Below, piece after piece: positions 8,152 through 15,644 of a DNA stretch of 41,611 bases (its first letter is position 1; every line of letters starts with the position of its first letter). The notes below the pieces were generated by a model. It did no database searches and had not been told where the DNA came from. It worked only from the letters and a program-made list of their open reading frames with translations. The stretch is from an uncultured Polaribacter sp. (GTDB taxonomy: Bacteria > Bacteroidota > Bacteroidia > Flavobacteriales > Flavobacteriaceae). The translations under genes and the position numbers were made by a program. The stretch covers positions 1 through 41,611 of the forward strand of contig CAJQQH010000061.1 of the NCBI GenBank assembly GCA_905480405.1, written 5' to 3'.

Positions 8152-8805
8152 ATGAAAATACACCACATAGGAGAAAATAATTCTGTTTTAAATACTTTTA
8201 TTTCAGAAATTAGAGATCAAAAAATTCAAAAAGATTCTTTACGTTTTAGAAGAAATATAGAAAGAATTGGCGAAATATTAAGCTACGAATTAAGTAAAAA
8301 CCTTTCTTATTTTGGAGTGAACATAGAAACTCCCTTAGGTAAAAAGAAAGTACAATTGCCATACAACGATTTGGTTTTATGCTCTATTTTAAGAGCAGGT
8401 TTACCTCTACATCAAGGATTATTAAATTATTTTGACAAAGCAGAGAACGCATTTATTTCTGCATATAGACATCATCCTAAAAAAGATGAAGAATTTGAAA
8501 TTGTAGTAGAGTATTTTGCATCGCCAGAAATTAAAAACAAAACATTATTGTTAGCAGACCCAATGTTGGCAACCGGCCAATCTTTAGTGGCTGTATACGA
8601 AGCTATAAAAAAACAAGGAATACCAAAAGAAATACATATTGTTGTAGTAATTGCTTCTAGAGAAGGTGTAAATTTTATTGAAAAATATTTTCCTGAAAAC
8701 ACCCATTTATGGATAGCTGCTATTGATGAAAAACTAAATAGCAAAGGCTACATTGTTCCTGGCTTAGGAGATGCTGGCGATTTAGCTTTTGGAGAAAAAT
8801 TATAG
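8152..8805 (+). CDS. upp: Uracil phosphoribosyltransferase
   Basis: Salvages uracil with PRPP to UMP. I choose ATG 8152 (217 residues, MKIHHIGENN), which matches family length; an upstream in-frame TTG at 8101 would add 17 unrelated residues. The PRPP-binding loop is LADPMLATGQS and the uracil-binding C-terminal motif is GYIVPGLGDAGDLAFG. The stop codon overlaps the stop of the convergent membrane protein gene (TTATAG, 8800-8805), so there is no terminator space between them. Confidence 0.95.
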   Translation: MKIHHIGENNSVLNTFISEIRDQKIQKDSLRFRRNIERIGEILSYELSKNLSYFGVNIETPLGKKKVQLPYNDLVLCSILRAGLPLHQGLLNYFDKAENAFISAYRHHPKKDEEFEIVVEYFASPEIKNKTLLLADPMLATGQSLVAVYEAIKKQGIPKEIHIVVVIASREGVNFIEKYFPENTHLWIAAIDEKLNSKGYIVPGLGDAGDLAFGEKL

Positions 8806-9729
8806 AAAAAACCGAAGAAAAATAGCTCCAAATAGAAAACTATACAAGACTATATTTTTAATAAGTGCCTTTTTTATTAACTCGATGCCGTTAGCAATAA
8901 TAATGGAAACTGGAATTATTATAAAAACAAGTTCAGAACCATTTCTTGCAGGCAGTAATAACAAAAACAAGGTTACAATTGCAAAATTAGCTATTAATAA
9001 ATACCAACTTTTTCTAAATGTGTTATTAACTGCAATTGTTGCTATAGATTTAATTACAATAGAAAACAATGAAACCGTAAAAATACTTGCAAAAAGCCAA
9101 ATGTATTTAGGGCTTTTATAAAACAATAAGTCTATATTAAAACTATAATTAAAAAGCGCTGTAAATAATTCTGTCTTATCAAGACAAAAGAGATAAGAAA
9201 AGTATAGAAAAAGGGGAGAAACAAACCCAATTATTGGGGTAAACAATGTGTGTATAGTTATTTTTTGGTGCGCATAAACTCCAATAAATATAATAATTAA
9301 AAACAGGATTGAAAGCGGCTCTAGAATAAATAAAACTCCAAGCCAAAACCCACTATCAAATAATTTTTGCAACACGTTCTTAGAAGTACGTAAACTATAC
9401 ATTTTTCTTAAAAAAAGTAAATAAATAATTACTAAAATTAAGTTTTGATAACTTAAAAGTTCTGGCAACACACAAATTATTAAAAGTGTGAATAAATAAT
9501 AGGCATAAGAATTATCAAAAGTTAATTTATTTTTACTTAAAATAAAATTGTAAAAGAAAAAAACAGCTAGAAAAAACAATAGTAAAATTGTACTTTCTAA
9601 AAGTTTATCCAGCGTAAAACCATTGTTAAAAACAATAAAAAAAACACTTACTGAATAGCAAATAAAAAAGAAAACCAATAAACCTATAAAATTGATTGGT
9701 TTTGATTTGTTTAAAAAATTGGCTAGCAT
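8800..9729 (-). CDS. Multi-pass membrane protein, DUF6427-like, function unknown
   Basis: 309 residues made almost wholly of hydrophobic helices (about eight to ten), with a short basic N-terminus (MLANFLNKSKP) and a conserved-looking central EPLSILFLIIIFIGVYAH stretch. It resembles a flavobacterial family I know as DUF6427; the number is from memory. It has no recognised transporter motif. It is convergent with upp and divergent from the small DUF6341-like gene, an arrangement I associate with this locus in other flavobacteria. Confidence 0.75.
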   Translation of the reverse strand: MLANFLNKSKPINFIGLLVFFFICYSVSVFFIVFNNGFTLDKLLESTILLLFFLAVFFFYNFILSKNKLTFDNSYAYYLFTLLIICVLPELLSYQNLILVIIYLLFLRKMYSLRTSKNVLQKLFDSGFWLGVLFILEPLSILFLIIIFIGVYAHQKITIHTLFTPIIGFVSPLFLYFSYLFCLDKTELFTALFNYSFNIDLLFYKSPKYIWLFASIFTVSLFSIVIKSIATIAVNNTFRKSWYLLIANFAIVTLFLLLLPARNGSELVFIIIPVSIIIANGIELIKKALIKNIVLYSFLFGAIFLRFFL

Positions 9730-9749
9730 TGTTTCTTTTGTTATTTTTG
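9719..9749 (+). promoter_or_regulatory. Promoter of the DUF6341-like gene and trmB
   Basis: TTG at 9719-9721, a 20-nt spacer, then TATTTTTG at 9742-9749 (Bacteroidota -33/-7 pattern), 21 nt before ATG 9771. The -33 element lies inside the start of the divergent gene. Confidence 0.55.
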
Positions 9750-9754
9750 CAGCG

Positions 9755-9784
9755 TAAAGATAATTAAGTTATGATAGCAAGCAA
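9755..9784 (-). promoter_or_regulatory. Promoter of the DUF6427-like gene
   Basis: On the minus strand: TTG at 9784-9782, 19-nt spacer, then TATCTTTA at 9762-9755, one mismatch from TANNTTTG, 25 nt before ATG 9729. It overlaps the opposite promoter, so the two may exclude each other. Confidence 0.45.
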
Positions 9785-9992
9785 TATTTTTAGATGGATT
9801 GGTAGTTTATTTACAGATTTCTTATTCGTGCCATTTAAGTGGTTACGTTTAGAAGTTGCCACAGAACTTACAGGATGGTGGACTTCGAATGCAGTAAATT
9901 GGATTTTTATGGTAGTTCTTTTAGTATTATTTGCATATTGGATGAAAGAATCTGCAAAGTTCTTAAAAGAAGGAACAGAAGATAGAGCTTAA
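9771..9992 (+). CDS. Small membrane protein, DUF6341-like
   Basis: 73 residues: an N-terminal amphipathic segment with paired aromatic residues (IFRWIGSLFTDFLFVPFKWL), one clear transmembrane helix (about 42-60; WIFMVVLLVLFAYWM), and a charged tail (KEGTEDRA). It resembles a small flavobacterial family I know as DUF6341 (from memory). It is 8 nt upstream of trmB and shares its promoter. Function unknown. Confidence 0.75.
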   Translation: MIASNIFRWIGSLFTDFLFVPFKWLRLEVATELTGWWTSNAVNWIFMVVLLVLFAYWMKESAKFLKEGTEDRA

Positions 9993-10000
9993 TTTATACT

Positions 10001-10672
10001 GTGGGAAGCAAAAACAAATTAAAACGTTTCAAAGAAAATGAAACTTTTAACAATGTAATTCAGCCAACGAGAGAAGAAGTAGTTACTAATTTCTCTTTAA
10101 AAGGAAAATGGAATACTTTTTTTAAAAACGATAACCCTATTGTTTTAGAACTAGGTTGTGGTAAAGGTGAATACACTATAGCTTTAGCACAAAAAAACCC
10201 TGGTAAAAATTTTATTGGTATCGATATAAAAGGTGCTCGTTTTTGGAGAGGAGCAAAAACTGCTATAGAAGAAAATCTAGATAATGTAGCCTTTGTAAGA
10301 ACTCAAATTGAGTTAGTCGATTTTATTTTTGCAGAAAATGAAGTTTCTGAAATTTGGATTACGTTCCCAGATCCTCAAATAAAATTTCAGCGTACTAAAC
10401 ATAGAATGACGAATTCTAGTTTCATGAAAAAATACCATCATATACTAAATGATGAAGGTATAATGAATCTAAAAACAGATTCTGAATTTATGCATGGTTA
10501 CACTTTAGGTTTATTACATGGAGAAGGTCATGAAATTTTATACGCAAACCACACTGTATATAAAAATGAAGGAGCTCCTAAAGAAGTTACTTCTACACAA
10601 ACTTTTTACGAAAAACAGTATTTAGAAGTAAACAAACCAATTACATATATTCGTTTTAAGTTAAACTACTAG
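10001..10672 (+). CDS. trmB: tRNA (guanine-N7-)-methyltransferase
   Basis: SAM-dependent m7G46 methylation of tRNA. 223 residues from a GTG start 8 nt after the upstream stop; the N-terminus MGSKNKLKRFKENETF is the family's usual start in this group. The SAM motif is LELGCGKGEYT with GIDIKGARFWRG, and the catalytic and tRNA-binding motif is WITFPDPQIKFQRTKHRMT. C-terminal TSTQTFYEKQYLE is also typical. Confidence 0.96.
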   Translation: MGSKNKLKRFKENETFNNVIQPTREEVVTNFSLKGKWNTFFKNDNPIVLELGCGKGEYTIALAQKNPGKNFIGIDIKGARFWRGAKTAIEENLDNVAFVRTQIELVDFIFAENEVSEIWITFPDPQIKFQRTKHRMTNSSFMKKYHHILNDEGIMNLKTDSEFMHGYTLGLLHGEGHEILYANHTVYKNEGAPKEVTSTQTFYEKQYLEVNKPITYIRFKLNY

Positions 10673-10752
10673 TTTTTAACTTTTCATAACAATGTTGTAT
10701 AGGTAATTTAAAAGTCTCAATATTATAAAGCTAAATTCTCTATCTTCACAAA

Positions 10753-11085
10753 GTGAAAGAATCTGATAATTTTTTTGATAAAGTTTATAATGTTACACGC
10801 TTAATACCGTTAGGCAAAGTAACAAGCTATGGAGCAATTGCAACCTATTTAGGAGCAGCAAGATCTGCAAGAATGGTAGGTTGGGCAATGAATAAAGCAC
10901 ATAATCTAAACGATGTTCCTGCACATAGAGTTGTTAATAGAAAGGGCTTACTAACTGGTAAGCACCATTTTGATGGCACTAATTTAATGCAACAATTACT
11001 AGAAAACGAAGGAATCATTGTTATTGATAATCAAATTCAAGATTTAGAAAAAGTTTTTTGGAACCCTTCGGAAAACTTACCATAA
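10753..11085 (+). CDS. atl: Alkyltransferase-like protein (MGMT family, no acceptor cysteine)
   Basis: 110 residues from a GTG start. It has the MGMT DNA-binding winged helix (GKVTSYGAIATYLG), the arginine-finger region (RSARMVGWAMNKAH), and the former active site PAHRV, where A57 replaces the acceptor Cys of PCHRV. It therefore should bind O6-alkylguanine and flag it for nucleotide excision repair rather than remove the alkyl group. Ala at this site is known in some ATLs (for example Thermus); E. coli YbaZ has Trp. Confidence 0.9.
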   Translation: MKESDNFFDKVYNVTRLIPLGKVTSYGAIATYLGAARSARMVGWAMNKAHNLNDVPAHRVVNRKGLLTGKHHFDGTNLMQQLLENEGIIVIDNQIQDLEKVFWNPSENLP

Positions 11086-11194
11086 TAGAGTAATACTTTT
11101 TATATCAATTAGAATAAAAACACACTCATAAACTACACTTATCAATCAATAAATAATCGTAATCTAATCACTTTATTTTCTTATAAGATAACTG

Positions 11195-11202
11195 TATCTT
11201 TG
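11195..11202 (+). promoter_or_regulatory. Candidate -7 box for mrp-nfu
   Basis: TATCTTTG exactly matches TANNTTTG and would give a leader of about 75 nt before ATG 11280. No TTG is seen at -33. Confidence 0.5.
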
Positions 11203-11279
11203 TAATCAAGATTAAATAAAAATAAAGCTTTAAAAGTTTAGGTGTTTAACATCTAGCTCTAAAAGTGAAAGACTAAAAG

Positions 11280-12413
11280 ATGAGTTTTACAAAACAAGAT
11301 ATATACAAAGCATTAGAAACTATTACTGCTCCTGGAGAAGGAAAAAGCTTAATAGAAAACAAAAATGTTACAAACGTGGTAATTTTTGGTAATGAAGTAA
11401 ATGTTGATGTTACAATTAGCAACCCTACATTGCAAGCTAAAAAGAAAATTGAGTCTGAGATTACGAAAGTAATTAAGACAAATGTTGATGAAAGTATTCA
11501 AGTAAAAATTAACTTAACTGTAGAAAAAGCTGCACCAAAAAAAGACCCAAATATAATTAGAGGAAAAGAGATTCCGAATATTAAAAACATTATTGCCATT
11601 GCATCTGGTAAAGGTGGTGTTGGTAAGTCTACAATTACTGCAAATACAGCTATTTCATTAGCCAAAATGGGCTTTAATGTTGGTGTTTTAGATGCAGATG
11701 TTTATGGACCATCACAACACATTATGTTTGATGTAGAGAAAGCAAAACCGCTTTCTGTAAATGTAGAAGGAAGATCTAAAATGAAACCTGTAGAAAACTA
11801 TGGAGTTAAATTATTGTCTTTAGGTTTCTTTACAAACCCAGATCAAGCAGTTATTTGGCGTGGACCAATGGCTTCTAAAGCATTAAATCAATTAATTTTT
11901 GATGCAGATTGGGGAGAATTAGATTTTTTATTGATCGATTTACCTCCGGGAACTGGTGATGTACATTTATCAATTGTACAAGCTTTACCAATAAACGGAG
12001 CTGTAGTAGTTAGTACACCGCAAAACATTGCTTTAGCAGATGCTAAAAAAGGAGTTGCAATGTTTCAACAAGATAGCATTAAAGTACCCGTTTTAGGAAT
12101 CATAGAAAATATGGCCTATTTTACACCAGAAGAATTACCAGATAATAAATATTATATTTTTGGAAAAGATGGTGCAAAAAACTTAGCAGAAGATATTAAA
12201 ACTAAATTTTTAGGAGAAATACCTTTAGTACAAAGTATTAGAGAAGCAGGCGATGTTGGTCATCCTGTTGCATTACAAAACGGAACTGTTTTAGAAAAAT
12301 CTTTTAATGAAATTACAAAAGAGATGGTTTCGCAGTTATTAAAAAGAAATGAAAATTTACCACCTACAGAAGTTGTAAGAATTACTACAATGAGTGGATG
12401 TAGCACAAAATAA
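11280..12413 (+). CDS. mrp: Mrp/NBP35 family P-loop ATPase (Fe-S carrier), lacking the usual CXXC
   Basis: 377 residues: an N-terminal MIP18/DUF59-like domain (about 5-80), a linker, then the Mrp ATPase domain. The deviant Walker A is SGKGGVGKST (109-118), followed by DADVYGPSQ and LLIDLPPGTGD. In related proteins the ENMSYF region is followed by a CXXC that holds the bridging Fe-S cluster. Here the equivalent region (ENMAYFTPEELPDNKYY, about 276-292) has no Cys. The only Cys in the protein is C374 in the tail SGCSTK. It is 9 nt upstream of nfu, fitting a role in Fe-S delivery. Confidence 0.93.
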   Translation: MSFTKQDIYKALETITAPGEGKSLIENKNVTNVVIFGNEVNVDVTISNPTLQAKKKIESEITKVIKTNVDESIQVKINLTVEKAAPKKDPNIIRGKEIPNIKNIIAIASGKGGVGKSTITANTAISLAKMGFNVGVLDADVYGPSQHIMFDVEKAKPLSVNVEGRSKMKPVENYGVKLLSLGFFTNPDQAVIWRGPMASKALNQLIFDADWGELDFLLIDLPPGTGDVHLSIVQALPINGAVVVSTPQNIALADAKKGVAMFQQDSIKVPVLGIIENMAYFTPEELPDNKYYIFGKDGAKNLAEDIKTKFLGEIPLVQSIREAGDVGHPVALQNGTVLEKSFNEITKEMVSQLLKRNENLPPTEVVRITTMSGCSTK

Positions 12414-12422
12414 ACTAGATTT

Positions 12423-12659
12423 ATGACAGCACAAGAAACATTAGAAAATGTAGAAAAAGCGTTAGATGAAATTCGTCCGTTTTTAATAAGCGATGGTGGT
12501 AACATCAAGCTTTTATCTGTAGAAAACTCTGTAGTAAAAGTACAATTAGAAGGCGCTTGCAATGGTTGTTCTGTAAACCAAATGACTTTAAAAAATGGTG
12601 TAGAAGCAACAATTAAAAAATATGCGCCACAAATAGAAGAAGTAGTAAACGTTGGTTAA
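12423..12659 (+). CDS. Nfu-type Fe-S scaffold (NifU C-terminal domain)
   Basis: 78 residues, a stand-alone NifU C-terminal domain: RPFLISDGGNIKLL and the cluster motif ACNGCS with C46 and C49. Two subunits together bind a 4Fe-4S cluster. It follows mrp by 9 nt in one operon and ends the Fe-S pair; a terminator follows at 12793. Confidence 0.92.
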   Translation: MTAQETLENVEKALDEIRPFLISDGGNIKLLSVENSVVKVQLEGACNGCSVNQMTLKNGVEATIKKYAPQIEEVVNVG

Positions 12660-12688
12660 ACAGATTTAAATATTTTTTTACGTTACCT

Positions 12689-12721
12689 AAAAAGGTCGGG
12701 GTTTTTGCACTGCCTTTTTTT
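12689..12721 (+). terminator. Weak terminator after nfu
   Basis: AAAAAGG pairs with CCTTTTT across a 17-nt loop and is followed by T. Most pairs are A-T and the loop is long, so it is less convincing than the hairpin at 12793. Confidence 0.4.
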
Positions 12722-12792
12722 ACATAAAAAAAGTAAAAAAGAGCTAAAACAAGAGCTTCAATACCTAAGGAAATCTACAATACATAAAATAG

Positions 12793-12826
12793 CCTCACAA
12801 ACTAAAATTTGTGAGGTTTCTTCTTT
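12793..12826 (+). terminator. Terminator of the mrp-nfu operon
   Basis: Perfect 9-bp stem CCTCACAAA (12793-12801) with TTTGTGAGG (12808-12816), 6-nt loop, then a T-rich tract interrupted by C. Confidence 0.78.
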
Positions 12827-12908
12827 TTAAACAAACCTTTAAGAGCTTTATACCAGTTCGTTAAAATAGAACACCTCTATTTATAGAAAATAGTTGCTTT
12901 CCTTTTTG

Positions 12909-12916
12909 TATATTTG
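12909..12916 (+). promoter_or_regulatory. Candidate -7 box for the hmgA leader
   Basis: TATATTTG is an exact TANNTTTG match. It lies 22 nt before the 18-codon frame and about 180 nt before hmgA. The nearest TTG (12894-12896) is only 12 nt upstream, too close for a normal -33. Confidence 0.45.
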
Positions 12917-12938
12917 TAAAACAACGAAAACGATTGAA

Positions 12939-12995
12939 ATGTTTGCAGACTTATTAGCACACTTAAAATTTTTAATGAAACGTAACCCAGAGTGA
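12939..12995 (+). CDS. Possible 18-residue leader peptide upstream of hmgA
   Basis: ATG 12939 to TGA 12995 encodes MFADLLAHLKFLMKRNPE, an amphipathic basic peptide. It sits just after an exact -7 box and before an inverted repeat in the hmgA leader. It contains two Phe but no Tyr or Trp, so a classical attenuation peptide for aromatic amino acids is not obvious. Short frames occur by chance in this much DNA, hence the low confidence. Confidence 0.3.
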   Translation: MFADLLAHLKFLMKRNPE

Positions 12996-13098
12996 TTTCT
13001 ATTATTCTTGCTTACAGCAAAACCTACATCTCTAAATTTTAACTATTAGTATTTAGGTTTTAATCATTTAGTTTTTTTAACTATTCAATCTTAAAATT

Positions 13099-14256
13099 AT
13101 GCCTTTTTATCATAAATTAGGGACAATTCCACCCAAAAGACACACACAATTTCGTAAAAAAAACGGTAGTTTATATTACGAACAACTGTTTGGTACTATT
13201 GGTTTCGACGGAATGTCTACCAACTCATATCACGAGCACAGACCTACAATGGTCAAAGAAATTAGAAAGCAATATTCTGTAAAACCGAAAATTGCAAAAG
13301 CAAATAATATTCAATCTTATCGCTTTAGAGGTTTTCAAGTTAAACCAGAAGACGATTATTTAGAAAGTAGAAAAATTGTTCTAACAAATTCTGATTGTAA
13401 TATTATTTTATCAGCACCCAAAAAATCTACAACAGAATATTTTTATAAAAATACAGATGCAGATGAGGTAATTTTTATCCATAAAGGAACAGGGAAATTA
13501 AGGACACATCTAGGAAATATCAATTTTAAATACGGAGATTATTTAGTAATTCCGCGCGGAATTATATACAAACTAGACTTCGATGATGAAAATAACAGGT
13601 TGTTTATTGTAGAATCTTACAGTCCTGTTTACACACCAAAACGTTACAGAAATTGGTTTGGACAATTATTAGAACATTCGCCATTTTGTGAACGCGATTT
13701 AAGAAGACCAGAAGAATTAGAAACCTATAATGAGTTAGGAGATTTTCTTATCAAAGTAAAAAAACAAGGCGAAATTATAGAAATGGTTTATGCTTCCCAT
13801 CCTTTTGATGTGGTTGGTTATGATGGTTATAATTTTCCGTATGCATTTTCAATTCACGATTTCGAGCCAATAACTGGTCGTGTTCATCAACCACCACCAG
13901 TACATCAAACTTTTGAAACAAATACTTTTGTAATCTGTTCATTCGTTCCAAGATTATACGATTATCATCCAAATGCAATTCCAGCACCCTACAATCACAG
14001 CAATATAGATTCAGACGAGGTTTTGTATTATGTAGATGGCGATTTTATGAGTAGAAATGATATAGATCAAGGTCATATTTCTTTACATCCAGCAGGAATT
14101 CCTCATGGTCCACATCCAGGAACTACAGAAAAAAGTATCGGTAAAACTAAAACCGAAGAGCTGGCAGTTATGGTAGACACTTTTAAACCCTTAATGGTTA
14201 CAGAAGAAGCTATGAAAATTGCCGATGAAGATTATTATAAATCTTGGTTAGAGTAA
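13099..14256 (+). CDS. hmgA: Homogentisate 1,2-dioxygenase
   Basis: Opens the ring of homogentisate to maleylacetoacetate in tyrosine and phenylalanine breakdown, using Fe(II). 385 residues, two-cupin architecture. The N-terminal cupin has DADEVIFIHKGTGKL and YGDYLVIPRG; the C-terminal cupin holds the metal site, with YNHSNIDSDEVLYY (His and Glu) and SLHPAGIPHGPHPG (two His). The start MPFYHKLGTIPPKRH is typical of the bacterial form. It lies upstream of hppD, which makes its substrate; the next pathway enzymes (isomerase, fumarylacetoacetase) are not here. Confidence 0.94.
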   Translation: MPFYHKLGTIPPKRHTQFRKKNGSLYYEQLFGTIGFDGMSTNSYHEHRPTMVKEIRKQYSVKPKIAKANNIQSYRFRGFQVKPEDDYLESRKIVLTNSDCNIILSAPKKSTTEYFYKNTDADEVIFIHKGTGKLRTHLGNINFKYGDYLVIPRGIIYKLDFDDENNRLFIVESYSPVYTPKRYRNWFGQLLEHSPFCERDLRRPEELETYNELGDFLIKVKKQGEIIEMVYASHPFDVVGYDGYNFPYAFSIHDFEPITGRVHQPPPVHQTFETNTFVICSFVPRLYDYHPNAIPAPYNHSNIDSDEVLYYVDGDFMSRNDIDQGHISLHPAGIPHGPHPGTTEKSIGKTKTEELAVMVDTFKPLMVTEEAMKIADEDYYKSWLE

Positions 14257-14269
14257 TATAATTTTAAGA

Positions 14270-14336
14270 AGCTATTTCCTGCTTTCCGTTATATCTTTTT
14301 GTAAAAAACAAAAAGGATGTCACTTCAATCAGGGCT
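14270..14336 (+). other. Structured intergenic element between hmgA and hppD
   Basis: Nested pairing within 67 nt: outer AGC (14270-14272) with GCT (14334-14336), CCTG (14278-14281) with CAGG (14330-14333), and a central 8-bp hairpin CTTTTTGT (14295-14302) / ACAAAAAG (14308-14315). The two flanks, CCTGCTTTCCGTTATATC and GGATGTCACTTCAATCAGGG, are C/T- and G-richer than the surroundings. I recall near-identical sequences between genes in other Flavobacteriaceae, so this may be a dispersed family element. No second copy is visible in the window. Confidence 0.5.
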
Positions 14337-14387
14337 AAAAATATTTGCAAGCATATTGCATAAACAAAATACTAAAATCATCTAAAG

Positions 14388-15548
14388 ATGGCAAAAGAAA
14401 TAAAATCAGTAAACTACGGTTTAGAAAAAATATTTGAAGGAGCACAAGATTTCCTTCCACTTTTAGGAACAGATTATGTAGAGTTTTACGTTGGTAACGC
14501 AAAACAAGCAGCACACTTTTACAAAACAGCATTTGGTTTTCAATCACACGCTTATCGTGGATTAGAAACAGGGTCTAAAGATTCTGTAAGTTATGTCTTA
14601 ACACAAGACAAAATTAAAATAATGCTAACTACACCATTAAATAGCAAATCGCCAATAAACGACCATATTGTAAAACATGGAGATGGAGTAAAAATTGTAG
14701 CACTTTGGGTAGAAGATGCAAAAAAAGCGTATAAAGAAACAACGTCACGTGGAGCAAAGTCTTACATGGAACCAACTGTAGAAACAGATGAACATGGAGA
14801 AGTTGTAAGAGCAGGAATTTACACGTACGGAGAAACAGTACATATGTTTGTAGAGCGTAAAAACTATAATGGAGCATTTTTACCAGGCTTCAAAAAATGG
14901 GAATCAGATTACAATCCACCAACATCAGGTTTAAAATACATAGATCATATGGTTGGTAATGTTGGCTGGAATCAAATGAACAAATGGGTAAAATTTTACG
15001 AAGACGTTATGGGTTTTGTTAATTTTTTATCTTTTGATGATAAGCAAATTCATACAGAATATTCAGCATTAATGAGTAAAGTAATGTCTAATGGAAATGG
15101 TAGAATTAAGTTTCCAATAAATGAACCTGCAGAAGGTAAAAAACGTTCACAAATAGAGGAATATTTAGATTTTTACGAAGGTGCAGGCGTGCAACATATT
15201 GCAATGGCTACAGACGATATTATTAAAACAGTTTCGCAATTAAAAGCAAACGGAATTGAATTCTTATCAACACCGCCGGATGAATATTATAAATCTGTAC
15301 CGGGAAGATTAGAAGAATATAGTCATGAATTAAGAGAAGATATCGAAACTTTAAAAGGTTTAGGGATTATGATTGATGCAGATGAAGAAGGCTATTTATT
15401 ACAAATTTTCACAAAACCTATAGAAGACAGACCAACTTTATTCTTTGAAATAATTCAAAGAATGGGTGCAAGAGGTTTTGGAGCAGGAAACTTTAAAGCA
15501 TTGTTTGAATCTATAGAAAGAGAACAACAAAAAAGAGGAACACTTTAA
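14388..15548 (+). CDS. hppD: 4-hydroxyphenylpyruvate dioxygenase
   Basis: Converts 4-hydroxyphenylpyruvate to homogentisate with O2 and Fe(II). 386 residues, two VOC domains. The iron triad is H187 (YIDHMVG), H270 (VQHIAMATDD) and E354 (LFFEIIQRMG), and the C-terminal gating helix region GARGFGAGNFKALFESIEREQ is complete. It is 131 nt after hmgA, the gap carrying the structured element, so the two may be co-transcribed with processing or have separate promoters. A terminator follows directly. Confidence 0.97.
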   Translation: MAKEIKSVNYGLEKIFEGAQDFLPLLGTDYVEFYVGNAKQAAHFYKTAFGFQSHAYRGLETGSKDSVSYVLTQDKIKIMLTTPLNSKSPINDHIVKHGDGVKIVALWVEDAKKAYKETTSRGAKSYMEPTVETDEHGEVVRAGIYTYGETVHMFVERKNYNGAFLPGFKKWESDYNPPTSGLKYIDHMVGNVGWNQMNKWVKFYEDVMGFVNFLSFDDKQIHTEYSALMSKVMSNGNGRIKFPINEPAEGKKRSQIEEYLDFYEGAGVQHIAMATDDIIKTVSQLKANGIEFLSTPPDEYYKSVPGRLEEYSHELREDIETLKGLGIMIDADEEGYLLQIFTKPIEDRPTLFFEIIQRMGARGFGAGNFKALFESIEREQQKRGTL

Positions 15549-15587
15549 TAAATTTAAAGGTTTCTAAAACCTTATAGGAGAAAAAAG

Positions 15588-15627
15588 AAGAACAAAGAGA
15601 AACTATTTTATCTTTGTTCTTTTTTTA
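15588..15627 (+). terminator. Terminator after hppD
   Basis: AAGAACAAAGA (15588-15598) pairs with TCTTTGTTCTT (15611-15621) across 12 nt, followed by T5. A TATCTTTG (15609-15616) inside the right arm also matches a -7 box 29 nt before kynA, so the element may serve both roles. Confidence 0.7.
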
Positions 15628-15644
15628 TACCATCAAATCAAATA

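Larger units (their letters stand above)
12660..13098. other. 439-nt gap between nfu and hmgA
   Basis: Apart from two terminators (12689-12721 and 12793-12826), a -7 box (12909-12916), an 18-codon frame (12939-12995) and an 8-bp inverted repeat (AAAACCTA 13019-13026 with TAGGTTTT 13054-13061), I see no gene here. The stretch 12827-12908 holds nothing I can name. Confidence 0.6.

Noticed and set aside
15609..15616. TATCTTTG as a separate promoter of kynA
   Set aside because: It is part of the right arm of the hppD terminator and lacks a -33; noted there rather than listed as a promoter.
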